Assembly (NCBI GenBank): GCA_019426215.1
Contig: CM033400.1
Coordinates: forward strand, 20,134,568 to 20,198,567
Direction: 5' to 3'
From: Buddleja alternifolia
Lineage: Eukaryota > Streptophyta > Magnoliopsida > Lamiales > Scrophulariaceae
DNA: 64,000 bases
In this document: positions 35,350 through 47,905 of the stretch, in pieces
How the letters are laid out: every line of letters begins with the position of its first letter
Numbering within the stretch: the stretch's first letter is position 1
Notes under the pieces: generated by a model
What the model was told of the DNA's origin: nothing
The model's database searches: none
What the model saw: only the letters and a program-made list of their open reading frames with translations
Made by a program: the position numbers and the translations under genes

Positions 35350-36925
35350 TGTAAGTTTGTTTTTCTTTTTGATTTTGTTTTTGTTTTGTTTAGTTTGTTT
35401 CTTTATGTTGTGTTCAAACATGCACTTTTGGCATGTATGTTTTCTTATGCTTGATGGTTTGAAAAGTTGAAGTGTTAGATATGATGCAAATTTGGACCAT
35501 GCTCATTTTACTCGAGAGGAGGAGAAGCTATAGGATTATGTATTGGAAGTTTAAGGATGTTTTTCAACATCCTTGGTTGTAAGTGTTCTTTTACTGTTGT
35601 GTATGCTTGTTGTAACAACATTGGGGACAATGTTGGATTTAAGTTTGGGGGTGTTTAGAAGAGTACTTATTTTGAACTTTGATGGTGCAATCCTAATTTT
35701 TAGCTTAATTTTAGGGAAAGTTTGTTTGATATCATGTTTATATGCTTCTTTGTTGAGAAAATCAAGCATGAAAAATTTTAGTCCTTCCAATTGATGCATT
35801 GAAATTGATTGACTTGGAAAAATGGCATGAATTCTTGAAATAATTTGAATTTAATGGAATATATATCTTTGAAATTGCTCGTGGAGACCTTAGACTAGAA
35901 TTGATTCTTTAGATGATTCACAATGCACTTAAATCGAAGGTAGAGGAGTTGAGAGGATAACCATCTTGAGACACTTAAGGAATTATTCCCAGAAATATTA
36001 ACTTAGATTTCTCATAAAGTTATAAGTTGAGTAGTAATTTTATATGCTAACAATGAATTGAAAAGGTTGAATTTTGGTATGACCAAAAGTGGTCAGGCTA
36101 ATACGTACCGGAGGTGAAAAGTTTCATACCTATATACTGTACTATTATGCTAATTTGAGCTATGCTCAAGCCAAAAGAAGTGAATTGTTTAAAAGATCTA
36201 GTTTTATTTCGTGGCCTTTGATACTCGAGTGATTAAATCCTTAGGAGTGTCTCTACACTTAATGTCCCAAAACTATCTAGTTTGGGAGTCATTGATCTAA
36301 AACTTGTTACATGGGTGTCATAGAAAGCCTAATGGAATAAAACATTGCACATGATCTAGCCTTAATGAAGTTTAATGGAAATTCCATATGAATTGAATGT
36401 TGAATATTTGAGATAATGAAATTTAAATGGCTATGAGATTATCTATAGTTATTGTGCCTTGTGTTTGATCAAAAGTTGATAGATATGGGATTAATGTCCA
36501 AAATTTGGTAAGGATGCCTCTCGACTATAATACCCTAGATTTATTTTTCACTACACCCTAGGGAGTCGTTTCAAGTATTGGTGTCACATGAGCAAAAGTA
36601 GTTGATATGTATATATATATTTGTGAACTTTAAAAGGTTGATTTTATGCCATTCATTCTTGTTGATCATATTGAGATGTGTTGATTCGGTTGGGATTGAA
36701 AATTTGCTAGATTTTGTGGGTATATCGTATGCAAACCCTCACGAGACTATAACTCGTCTTTGAGGTAACTCAAAGGTTTAAAGGCTTGTTGCACCTGCTA
36801 AGTGCAATCGTTTACTCCACGAAAGTGAGTTAGTTAGTTGTTTTGTTTTCTCCCATTGAATGATGTTGGTCTTGCCTTATAGCTCTTATTGCTCGAGGTC
36901 GAGCAATTGATAAGTTTGGGGGTGT
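35350..36925 (+). other. Non-coding 3' interior of Gypsy-1, conserved in Gypsy-2
   Basis: No coding capacity. It carries GGGGACAATGTTGGATTTAAG followed by TTTGGGGG near 35623-35650 (an internal purine tract copy) and ends at the real polypurine tract AAGTTTGGGGGTGT (36912-36925). From about 35780 to 36900 it runs collinear with 51180-52330 of Gypsy-2 at high identity. Confidence 0.75.
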
Positions 36926-39900
36926 TGATAAGAGGTGTTTTTACGTGTTTTTAAGACCGTAATTCTTATGATTTGGATTCACTTATTGCTTAAATCATGT
37001 CACATTTGCATTTAATAGGTGTGTTAAGTGAATACAGGTAATAAATGAGAATACATGAAGAAAAGGGAAGAAAAACGATGTACAAAACAAGTTCAAGCAT
37101 GTTTTTCAACACCTAGGCGGTTTATGCATCTCCTACCACATTCGAGCGATAATTCCGTACATTTCGAGACCGACTTAGACAAAGTTTCCTTCTACAAAGT
37201 TTTAGATGTATGTCTTAGTTTCAAATGGGAACTTGAAACATCCAAATCGGAGGTCTATAGAGATAATTGTGAAGGAAATACGATTGCTGCGCCGAACAGA
37301 AAAGTACATGTGCCAGGATACGCCCCAACACCTTCCTAGTCATGCCTAGGCATGGATAGTCCGAATGTTACTCCTTTTTCAGCCTAAATTCCAGCCTTAT
37401 ATGATGGGTAAGAATCACTTTTGGCCATAATTCAGCACATGTGTTGAGGGGTTGTCATAAGTGTGTTTCTTGGTAGATTTACTTTATGGGCGCCAAATCA
37501 GAAACAACCTCCATGTTGAAACGTAATTTAGGTATACTTAGAGACCGAATTGGACAAAATGTCCTTCTGCAAAGTTGTAGATCTATGTGTTATCTGAACA
37601 TGGGGACTTGAATCATCCAATTTGGAGATCTGTGGAGAAGTTTATGAGGAAACTACTAAGACTGCGCTGGAAAGCAAGAAAATGGCAGCATGCATGTGTT
37701 TTGTTGAAGTTTTCACATGGTTATGCTTGGTGGAATTCTTAATGGCCGAAAGTTCAGCATTTTTTAGCTGGTTGGAATCTTAAAAGCCAAACTTTAAGCA
37801 TCACCTTAGGTGGAATTCTCATTGGGGAACTTTAATGGGAATTCTTAATGCATACTTTAGTGGAATTTTGGCTATAAAAGGAGGGGGAACCCATACTCTT
37901 CATCATTCACTATCAATTTCAGATTCTTGGAGGAGAGGAGGGCAGCCCCTAATCTGATTTCTCCACCATTCATCACCATTCTTCATCATTCTAAGAGGAG
38001 AAAGCTAGGAATTGAAGCTCCAATCAAGGGGCCATCATCTATCACATTAGAGGGAGTTTTTATAGCCTTTTCATTTCATTCATGTCTATGAACATGTGTA
38101 TTTATTCATTATTGTTTTTCATAATAACTATCATGAACTAAATTCATAAGACTAAGGCCATGTAAGGCCAAATTGTGATATATGCTTATAATAGATGATT
38201 GTAGAGGTTATACTTATATTGTTATGTGATGTGAATTTGTGTTTTTACCTATCTTGAATATACTTGATCACTATATGTTAGAATCTTATGCCTAGGTTGA
38301 TATTTCGGGAGAAAATTAACTTGGGGTGCAAGAAATTCACATCATGACCCGCAACTAATGAGGAATTGCCCTAGACATAGGTAAAGATTCCCGGGTGACA
38401 CGAAAAATCCTTACGTGTATTAAACAGCAAGTGGACTGGTCGTGTGTAGTAATAAAGTGGACAATAAAGTCCGGGTTGTCAAACCTCAAGGACTTGTATT
38501 TTAGTTTATGATTTTAAAGCAATTGAAGAACTTAAACTAAAACAAGAATTAACTAAAATATTATGGAAGTAAGATATAAGAAACAAGATGTCGAAATCAA
38601 GATAGCTATGGAAAAGAGCAACTAAGACACATGTGTTGGCATAAATTAATCAATTTTCATTATAAACATGTTCTCATATTATTAGACTAATGTTGCTTTG
38701 GTGGAAAAAACCTTAAATAATTATTACCCGATTTCTCGGCTGTAATAATCCTATGATTAATTGATGGTTCTCTAGATATGTCTATCCGAGAATCTAACCA
38801 ACAATCATGCATTCAAGTTCTAGAATTTCCCCGGATTAATCCGGCTAACTGCACCCGGGAATCTCTACCTATCTCTAGGGGCAATTCCCTATTTTTTACG
38901 GATTATGTGATGATCCTCTTTGCACCTTAAATTACCTTCTCTCGAACGAATAATTTAAGCAATAAATCATGCATATGGTAGCTAAGCATATGATGCATTC
39001 AAACAAGATCAAGACACAAAACAACAATAGAATTAATATGAAAAACACAATTTATAACTCAATTATCATAATTTAGCCTCAACATGGCCTTAGTTCGAAG
39101 AATCTATTTCATCATAAAAGATAAAAGATAGGAACTTAAATTAAGATTCATATTCATAGACAAAAACAAATCTAAATCTAAGAAACTCCCTCGTATTTTT
39201 GATGGTTGAACTTCGATCTTCATCTCTTCCATGCTTCTTGATTTCTTCAGCTTCAAAGGTTCTTGATAATTTTCATAACAAATCTAAGGATGATGAAGAT
39301 GATGATAGGATGTGTTTAGGCTCCTCCAATGGGGAATGTGTTTTCAAGTGTGTTATAGGATGGTCTTCAATCCTCCTTTTATAGCCAAAAAATCCACCTA
39401 CCAAGAACATGTGCTTCCATTCTCTTTTCTTTCCACCTACCATTCTCTTGCTTTCCATCTACCAAGAATGTGAACTACCATTCTCTTCCTTTCCATCTAC
39501 CAAGAATGTGAACTACCATTCTCTTATTTTCCACCTACTAAGAATGGGAGCTACCACTTTCGTGTTTTCCAGCGCAGAGATAGTGTTTTATTCATAAAAT
39601 TCTCCACAGACCTCCGAATTTGATGCTTCAAGTCCCCATGTGAAGATAAGACATACATCTACAACTTTGTAGAAGGCCACTTCATCCAATTCTATCTCTA
39701 AATATATCAAAATGACGTTCCAATGTGGAGGTTGTTTCTGATTTGACGCCCAGGTGTGCGGAAATGGTACTCAAACATGATTTTAGCTAACTCCAGCTTA
39801 TTTCTTGCTTGTTTGGTTGTAGAGGTGTGAAACATCTTGGCCTAAACTGTTTTATACGTCCTTTTTCCACCCTTTATTCGATTGTATCCACTTAAGGCCT

Positions 39901-40464
39901 GAAATCACTTAATGCACGAATTAAACGCACAAGTGACAAAATCAAGCGATAAATGAACCTAAAACATAAACGCAAAGGGGCTTAATAACACGTAAAAATG
40001 ACTCCTATCACCGGGTGAAGTTGTTCGATTCTAATCGAGTGAACTCTAGTACGTTAATGCATGTTTAGTGGTTAGATTTCCGGATAGGAATATTTGGGAA
40101 ATCACGATCTAAGCATAGGAGTTTATACGCGAGACATCGGTTATTCTCTACCCTCGGAGCTCTCACCATAACAATATAAGTGTATTCCTTCAACAAGAAC
40201 CTTTATAAGTATATTTGATCAATTTGAACCTAGCATGTGCCTTAGTCTCCCTTTATAATTGGTTTTAAATCACTTGCTCATCTTTGTTCTTGTTTTTTAC
40301 AAATTTTATTTGAATTTATTCTTACTTTGTTTATTCACTTCATTACAAATCTTAAACTAGAATTCAAGTCTCCGTGGTTCGACAACCCGGACTTTTCGTC
40401 CACACTTATTACTACACACGACTAGTGCACTTGCTACAATAACACGTTAGCTTTTAGCGTGTCA
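36926..40464 (+). mobile_element. 3' LTR of Gypsy-1, split by a solo LTR
   Basis: LTR sequence is 36926-38395 and 40016-40464. TATA box at 37873. The inserted DNA is 38396-40010 with duplicated CCGGG. Confidence 0.88.
38396..40010 (-). mobile_element. Solo LTR of the Gypsy-2 family (1615 bp), reverse orientation
   Basis: On the - strand it starts TGATAGGAGTCATTTTTACG and ends GGATTTTTCGTGTCA, the termini of the Gypsy-2 LTR. CCGGG flanks both sides (38391-38395 and 40011-40015). No internal sequence remains, so an element was removed by LTR-LTR recombination. It keeps a TATA box (39376-39383, - strand) and a shorter version of the CATTCT-rich repeats of the family. Confidence 0.9.
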
Positions 40465-41177
40465 ATAAGATATAATATATTTGATATGATATCAAATATA
40501 TGAAAATATCTAATCAGTTAGAAAGTATCCAATTAATAAAGGAAGAGAAATAAGATGGAAGGAAACTTAGAATAAATATATATATATATATGTAGAATAC
40601 ATAATAACACGCCTATTTAGGCGTGTATATGTGAGTTTCCATATTTTTGTGGACTCTGACCCTATATATATATGTATATATATATATATGTATGCATGTA
40701 TTGATATTTTATTCACATGTTAATTTTTTCATTCTACACAATTCTGATTGTGGAAAATTCTCTCCATCTTTTCTCCACCATATCTTTCACATCTATTTCT
40801 TCCAACTCATATGTTGAGTACGAAGAACACCAAAATATATTCCTACCCATTTCTCACAAGTCAATCGATATTCTCCTTGCTAGAATTGGTAGAGATAATC
40901 GAGGGTACGAGCTAAGGTGTGGATAAACTTAGAGGCGCAACACTTGGGGCGCTAGGGCAAATCCATCCGGAGAGGTGTTGCAAGGAGTTGCTTAAAAAAA
41001 CGTTGTTGTTTTAAGATCTTCAAAAATAAACATGAGAAAATTTATCTCTAAGATAGTTTTGAATCCGATGGTATCATGTCTACCTAGCCCTAGTTTCGGG
41101 GATGCCGGTTTAATTTTTAAATTTATACCTTCTCCGCTGTGTCGACGTCTCCGGGGGTTCATACCGAGATCCCAACA

Positions 41178-43445
41178 GTGGTATAAGAGCCAAAGTTTTG
41201 ACATGGCTCAGATCTTTTGTATGTGTTTATGTTTATATGCTTTAAATATGTTTTATCGCATGTAAAATGGATTGGATTATCTGATTTTATTTTTGGACGG
41301 ATTAAAATTGTTTAAATCTGAAAATTGATTTAGATCTGAAAAATGGATTTTTGAAATCTGTAGAATTGTGTTTATGATAAATCTGAGGAATTGAAAATTT
41401 GGATTGAAGGTTGCGCGAACAACAACTACTCGGACATGGAAATGGAGCCGCCAAACAGCCGCCGTTTGCCCGTCGGCGCAAGATGACGGCGACGGATCGC
41501 CTTCAGGGGAACGCTGCGCGAGTAGCGCGTTTGCTTCACGCGCAGTCGAAGGCGAACAGCCGCTGGGCTTTTTGTGCAGTTTTCGGTGACGGCGAATACA
41601 CGACGCATTGTCGCCGTTGACGGCGACTGTGTTCTGACATGGACTACATAGGTGGCGGCCCACCTAGGGTTAGACCCTAGGGTTTTTCCAATTTTTGCTA
41701 AATCGAAATTTGGCCTTTTGGGGCTATTTTATAATTTTATGTTTTGGGTTTAAAATGCAATTGAATATATTTTTGGGCTTGGCCCTAAAATTGGACTTTT
41801 CAAAAGACATGGGCTTTTATTTATATTTTGAAAGGACGAAATAAGATTGGTATTTTAATGACTTTCAAGATTACAATAAAATTGAGTTTTTTTAAAATGG
41901 GCTTCTTCATTGATTTTCGAAAATGTGGTTCTTTCATTTAAATTTTGAAAGGACGAAATAAAATTGGTATTTCATTGGCTTTCAATATTAAAATGAAATT
42001 GAGTTTTTTTTTTTAAATTTGGGGCCTTTTTGATTAAGTGAAGAAGTGGACTTCTACATGGACTTTCAAAGAATATGAGTTTTATTTGAATTCTGATTTT
42101 GAGATAAAATTGGTATTTTATGGACTTTGGAAATTGAATAAAATAAGTTATTCTTGAAATTGGGCATTTCCGGATTAAATGGAAAAGTGGACTTTTTCAT
42201 TGGTATTTCAAAAACGCGTATTTATTATTTAGTTCTTGGAAAATTAATAGATATTAGTTGATTCCTAGAATAGAATAATATTAGAGTTTTGAAAATTGAA
42301 TTAATTTTTGGGTTAATGGAGAATTGTGATTTTCCATGGGATTTTCTAAAACTTGTTTTTAGAAAATAATTAATTGGTCCCCTAATTGAATTAGATTATG
42401 TTTAATTAAAGCCGGTAAATTTATGTTTATGAAAGCATGATGCGAGCATGTATTATGTGATTATGTGGTGATCCGGGTCGAGCCATAGACTAGTCGTTTT
42501 AATTTGAGGCATGCGTGCCATGTTTTCATTTTATGTACATGAGAGGGTGAGGTTTCTTTTTCTATTGTATTGTTGTAATTTGAAGACGAAGATGAAGACA
42601 TCTTCAAGATGATGATTGAGACGCTCAAGCTCAAGGAGCTGTGAAGAGCTTAGTATAGGGTCCGGGTCCTTAGATTAGATTGGTCAACACCTTGATGGCT
42701 CGGGGTGTTTTAGGATTGGCGTAACTAGGATCACATTTACCACTTTATGTATAGCATACTTGTTGTTATTTATCGTTAGTGTCTTATATATGAAATGTTG
42801 TGTTGCATGATCATCTAAGAAAGATAAATAACTGAAAATGGTGAGACCTTGTATGTGAAAACCCCATATCCATATTATGTCCCTAAATGGATAAATCGAG
42901 GGCCCAGAAGCCCCTTGATTAGGTACAGTGCCTTCCATCATTAGATGTGAGAGGGAATAGCGCGACTTGTCATCATTGTCTCACGATTCGTGGAAGGGTG
43001 GCAAGTTAAGTGTACTAATCTCACAACTAGGCCTTCTATATGACAGGCTGTCATATTAGAAGTGCAAACGGGTCTTAGTTTCGCTAAGGAGTCATCCATG
43101 AGTCGTGGGACCACCTAGCTATTGTTATGCTGTGAGAACTTGATGGGTCAGACTTAAACACAGACTAGTGTATGGTTGCATCGTGTTCTCAGGACGTACA
43201 TGAAATGTGAGGCAAACATCTCGAGAACCACCTGGATGTGGATGGGGCCGTCACTCCTGATCAAAAGTTACCACCCATTGTCTCACAAGTTGTGGAATGT
43301 GGTCGAGACATTTGACGCTCGAGCCCGCTGGAAACTGTTACATTTCCCTTCTTCTATCAGTGGGGTGATAGGAATTTGAAAAGCAGTGGGAGCACATGTT
43401 AAGTTAAAATTTCCCTAATTTCATATGGATATAATCTATGATTGA
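41178..43445 (+). other. Copia-A leader, non-coding
   Basis: A GC-rich segment (41400-41640, many CGGCG runs) is followed by AT-rich DNA with TTGGGCTT and TGGACTTT repeats (41700-42400) and a mixed region to the gag start. Short frames such as that at 41277-41663 come from the base composition; no domain is recognised. Confidence 0.6.
41179..41191 (+). other. Primer-binding site of Copia-A
   Basis: TGGTATAAGAGCC, one base after the left LTR. It differs by one base (C to A) from the usual TGGTATCAGAGCC; the same variant begins at 54332 with a further change at its last base. Confidence 0.75.
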
Positions 43446-44324
43446 ATGCTGATGTTTTTCCATTTTCGCAAAGTAACAGTTAAATGGATAAAAACTCCAC
43501 TCTCAATAATCCTTGAAACTAATAAGCTAAATGGCCCAAACTTCCCTTATTGGTATCGTAACCTTAAGATTATGCTGCAATCTGAAAGTCTTGACTATAT
43601 CTTAACTCAGCCTATTGAGCCTGCACCTGAGGCAAGTGCTTCAAGGGCTGCTCGAGATGCGCATGAGAAATGGCGCAAAAATGATATCTATGTGCGTTGT
43701 CTCGTTCTGGCCTCCATGACTAATGAGGTACAGAGGCAGTTTGAGACTATGGAACACACATCGGAAATCGTTGCTGCACTGGAAGAGCTATACTGCGTTA
43801 AGACACACCATGAGAGGTTTGTGATCTCTCGCTAGTTGTTTAGAGCTCGTATGTTCAAAGGAACATCGGTCACCAACCATGTCTTGAGAATGATTGCCTT
43901 GGTGAACAAACTCAATGACATGGAGGTGCCGATAAACCCTAACTTAGCTATTGATTTAGTCCTTCAGTCGCTCTCTCCTGCCTACGATCAGTTCGTAGTG
44001 AATTTTAACATGATCTAATTGGTTGCCACTCTTTGTGAGTTATTGGACCTGTTGCACACTGCTGAGGCAACGGTCAACAAGGCTAAGCATGTGCTGCTTG
44101 CTAACACTTCTTCATCTCCCACTCTTGGTAAAAAGAATAACAAGTGGTAAAAGAAAAAGAAGAAGACGAGCAACGAACTGCAAGCAAAGAACGGTATCAA
44201 GAAAGTCAAAGGGAGAAGTGGGAGATGTTTTAACTGCAAGAAGAAGGGACACTGGAAAGATCAATGTCCTGAGCTTCCTCGTGAGCGCACTAAAGGTACA
44301 TTTGTTGTAAAGTTAACTTGTTAA
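43446..44324 (+). pseudogene. Copia-A gag with three in-frame stops
   Basis: A single frame of 293 codons from ATG 43446 to TAA 44322 is collinear with plant copia Gag: LETNKLNGPNFPYWYRNLKI, a MLQSESLDYILTQP segment, TNEVQRQFE, LFRARMFKGTSVTNHVLRMI, LVLQSLSPAYDQFVVNFNM and a CCHC zinc knuckle CFNCKKKGHWKDQC near 44228-44269. It is broken by TAG at 43833, TAA at 44016 and TAA at 44148 without any frameshift, so decay is by base substitution only. It would not yield Gag. Confidence 0.85.
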
Positions 44325-46064
44325 TTAACTGTGCTTCTTAAATGCCATGACACTATTAGGGTACTCACTTATGCAATGGATTGTAGATGGTAAAAAGAAG
44401 CAAGGAATAAAGAAATGAGGTCATAATCCAGATGATGCCAAGGAAGCATCTGTCGCAGCCAAAGTTGAAGGACAAAAAAATCATTTACTTTTTCATTTTT
44501 ATGAGACAACGTTTTTGGAAGAATGTTTTGTGATGTTTTTTTGAATTAATTTGTGAACCCTGTTTACATTCTCCACCTTGGTTTATGGGTGGAGATTCAA
44601 TGTTTTATTAAAGTGCATTTTATTTATAGTTCTATAGTTAATTCTTGTGACATGCTATCTTCACAACATTTGACTCATATGACACAATAAATGTATACAT
44701 TGATCTAGCTGCCAAGGTAATAACCTAGGCGAGCATATTAATCTATTAGACATAGAATAATGAGTGTAACCCTTAATTAGTCACATTAGATGTGACATGG
44801 AAACCACACACATCAAGGATGTTAAAGGTATTGCTTGTGTCAAGCATACAGTGGCAGGAATAGAGGATTGTAGATCCTCTTGTCTTGTGTTTACTAGTAT
44901 CCTAAGGAAACTTAGGAATATTGTGTTTGTTACACCTTGGAACGAAAGGGATCGTTTCATAATATATTAATATCCTACCTTCAAAGTGAAGGAGTTCTTC
45001 TATGAAAGAATAGGGATAATAATGAAAACTAGGGACTCGATTACACCACTGGCAGTTAAAATGAATAGACTAGTAAACCTATAAACCTATGAACACAAGT
45101 TCCATACCCTTCGGGACGAAATAAGCTGACGCGGGATATGAGGAAAGTCAAGAAATCTTGACAAGGAGTGGAAGCCGGCCTAAAGCGTAACTACTTCAAA
45201 GATCAATCTATTGATTGAATCTTTTCTGAACATAAGTTCTAAAGGTTAATAGGTATACAACTGGCTTGTTAGTATCATATGTTGGCAACATTGCGTAACT
45301 AACGTACATGTGATCATCATCTTAATTTTTGATATGGACTTGAAAAAGGAAAAGCGCCCCAATTGCACTAGATAGCAATATGTGCTGGCCATTGGGTTGC
45401 CATAATTCTTTTCTGTCCAAACACATAGATAATATGTTGACCAAGATCAACATGGAAGAATTAATAGGTAATTCTTCCTGTAAAGTATATCTGAAAGGTA
45501 CATGCAATTCTATGAGTCTAAATTGGTGTTGACTAATACATCTTATGTATAGAGTCGAACTCCTATTTGATCCAATGGATTGGATTGGTATTGTTCATTG
45601 GCTAACAACATGGGAAAATTGGAACTAGAAGCTTTAGTCTTAAGACATGAACTTAAGTGATGATTTGTTTGTGCCAAGTGGGAGAGTAAAAGCTAAGGAT
45701 GTCTTTTAAGAAGAAACAGAGGCTAACTCTACCATTTAAATCACACACAAGAATGCAGTGATAAAAGGTATTTAGATAGGTGAACCTGTGAGGTTCTACT
45801 AATCAAATTCAAGTACATAAGTGCTATGATTATTGATGAGGGTGTAAGCACTTAATAAAGAGCAGAGGTCTCACCTGCTATCTAAACATACCTAGTGGCG
45901 AATGGAATAATCTGAGAGATTATTTGATCAGAGTCGATGTTCGAGTGGAACAGGTCAACTCGACGGAAACATGGTAAACCCCTTTCACCAAAACTCTTGA
46001 GTAGTAGCTGTGATCAATAGGTCATCTGGACGATGGATCTGTGTGGGAACAGTAGGCTCTTGGG
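44325..46064 (+). other. Copia-A interior after gag: no recognisable pol
   Basis: I see none of the integrase, RT or RNase H motifs of copia pol on either strand. The region contains AAGTGGGAGAGT near 45678, a near copy of the polypurine tract, then leads to the real tract at 46066. The distance from gag to the 3' LTR (1.7 kb) is far below the about 3.5 kb needed for pol. Confidence 0.6.
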
Positions 46065-47681
46065 CAAGTGGGAGATTGAAAGTGTTATATGCCCAGCGAG
46101 CCATCTATTGGCTTCAACATTAACACTATGTCAGTCTTATCATTTAGATTATATCAAACCTATTACGGAATACTTCTTTATCGTCGACTACTCATGGAGT
46201 ATAGATAAGATCCCATGGATTACATATGGTTAGGAGAGGCGGTCGAGATACCTATGGAATGCTCTGAAAGACAGTAATCCTAAATATATGTTCCAAGTCA
46301 TAGAGGTTGTGAGATGTGGAATAACACTGGCCTCGCCAAGACTTGTTCGTGTGTGTAACTCTTCGAAGAGGTTGACGCGTTCCATTGTCAATAGCTAGTA
46401 TAACCAATACATGCATGAAGATCAATACATTTTAGAGGTATGAGATTGAACGGCCTCGCAAGGATTCCTCGTTGGTACTGTCGAATTTGGAGTCCTTAGG
46501 TTTCGTCGTGTGAGATAATCCTTAGACCTGAGATGTCATTGGAAAGGGTACTACCCACTATGCTTTGATATGCACGTGCGCTCCAAGTGAGTCATACGGC
46601 GTGTATGTTGGGTATAGTCTGGTAGTACAACTGAACAAGTGACAGTCGGAAGGAATTCATCCAAGGTCACGAGCACCCTGTATTTCCTATGTTGTTGAGT
46701 GAAGCTGAATGATTGAAAAGTCTCTAGCCAATGCATAGTCTTAGAAGAGGGATTGGTGATCCTACTTAGAAGACCGGATCATTAGTGGAACCAACATAGT
46801 CAAAAAATTTCCGAGTCTATTAGGGTTTCAATTGTCGCCAAACCCTAGGTTTTAGATGGGAAAAAGATGGAGGGATTCAACTCACACAAAGATTCAAATC
46901 TCGATAGATTTGCATTTTCATCGTTAACATCTAAGAAGTCGTGGCGACATTGCTAGACATCGAATCACGACCTATAGGTGCCTTGGGTTAATTGGTGAAA
47001 TTAATCCAAGGCCTAGTTAATTATTATGAATAATTAATCTAGCCAATGGAAGTACTTATTGCTAGCTTGTTAATGAGCCTAAGGAGTCACACACAATACT
47101 TAGTGTAGTACCTATTGGCCAGTTAATTCTTTGTGAATTAATGGAGAGATTAATTAATTGAAATTAATTAATCGAAAAAAACGAATAAATTAATTAAGTG
47201 TTCTTAATTCATAAAAATATTGTAATTTAATATTGGAATATTAAATTGGGAAAGACTAGTTAATTAATTAGTGGTCTAATTAATTAATATGTATAAAAGA
47301 GAATATATATATATATATATATATATATAATACACGCTAGGCGTGTATGTATATGACTTTGGTGGAGGATTTTACCTTGCTCACCAAGTCTATGTATATA
47401 TATGTATAAATATCTTATAATATATTTGGTAGGATCTATTCTAATTAATTAGGTAACGAGTTGATATGGAAAGATTTTATAAATACATATTAGGATAAAT
47501 ATTGTAGATATGGAAAGATCTTATTTGATAAGATATAGTATATTTGATAAATATATGTAAATATCTAATTAGTTAGAAAGTATCCAACTAATTAAGGAAG
47601 AGAAATAAGATGGAAGGAAACTTAGAATATATATATATATATAGAATACATATAAACACGGCTATTTAGGCGTGTATATGT

Positions 47682-47726
47682 GTGTGTGTGTGTGTGAGTT
47701 TCCCTATTTTTGTGGACTTTCACCCC

Positions 47727-47764
<38 letters not shown>
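47682..47764. repeat. (GT)n microsatellites in the Copia-A LTR
   Basis: A short GT run at about 47681-47695 and a longer one at about 47736-47764. At the matching site in the left LTR (40670-40690) the tract is TATATG, so the repeat type changed after the LTRs formed. Confidence 0.85.
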
Positions 47765-47766
<2 letters not shown>

Positions 47767-47905
47767 TGATATTTTATTCACATGTTAATTTTTTCATTCT
47801 ACACAACTTTGATTGTGGAAAATTCTCTACATCTTTTCTCGTCCATCTCTTTCACATCTCATTCTTTCAACTAATATGTTGAGTACGAAAAACACCAAAA
47901 TATAT

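Larger units (their letters stand above)
30923..40464 (+). mobile_element. Gypsy-1: non-autonomous Ty3/gypsy element (Tat/Athila type)
   Basis: LTRs are 30923-32841 and 36926-40464 (the latter holds a solo LTR). ATAAG flanks both ends (30918-30922 and 40465-40469), and the empty site TTGATAAGATAT is present in the other Copia-A LTR near 47526. Removing the solo LTR and one TSD gives 1919 bp for the right LTR, exactly the left LTR length. By hand the LTRs differ at about 14 sites (about 0.7 percent), so insertion is recent. The 4.1-kb interior has gag and protease but no RT, RNase H or integrase, so movement must depend on proteins from another element. Confidence 0.9.
29226..41177 (+). mobile_element. 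Left (5') LTR of Copia-A, in three pieces
   Basis: LTR sequence occupies 29226-30613, 30874-30922 and 40465-41177; the gaps are the MITE at 30614-30873 and Gypsy-1 at 30923-40464. Alignment with 46077-54330 shows the uninterrupted order on both sides of each insertion. It contains (TA)n tracts near 30428-30450 and 40577-40600 and 40670-40690. Confidence 0.8.

Noticed and set aside
41277..41663. 128-codon - strand frame in the Copia-A leader
   Set aside because: GC-rich leader composition lowers stop frequency; no domain, and the second leader copy at 54331-54727 does not keep the same frame.
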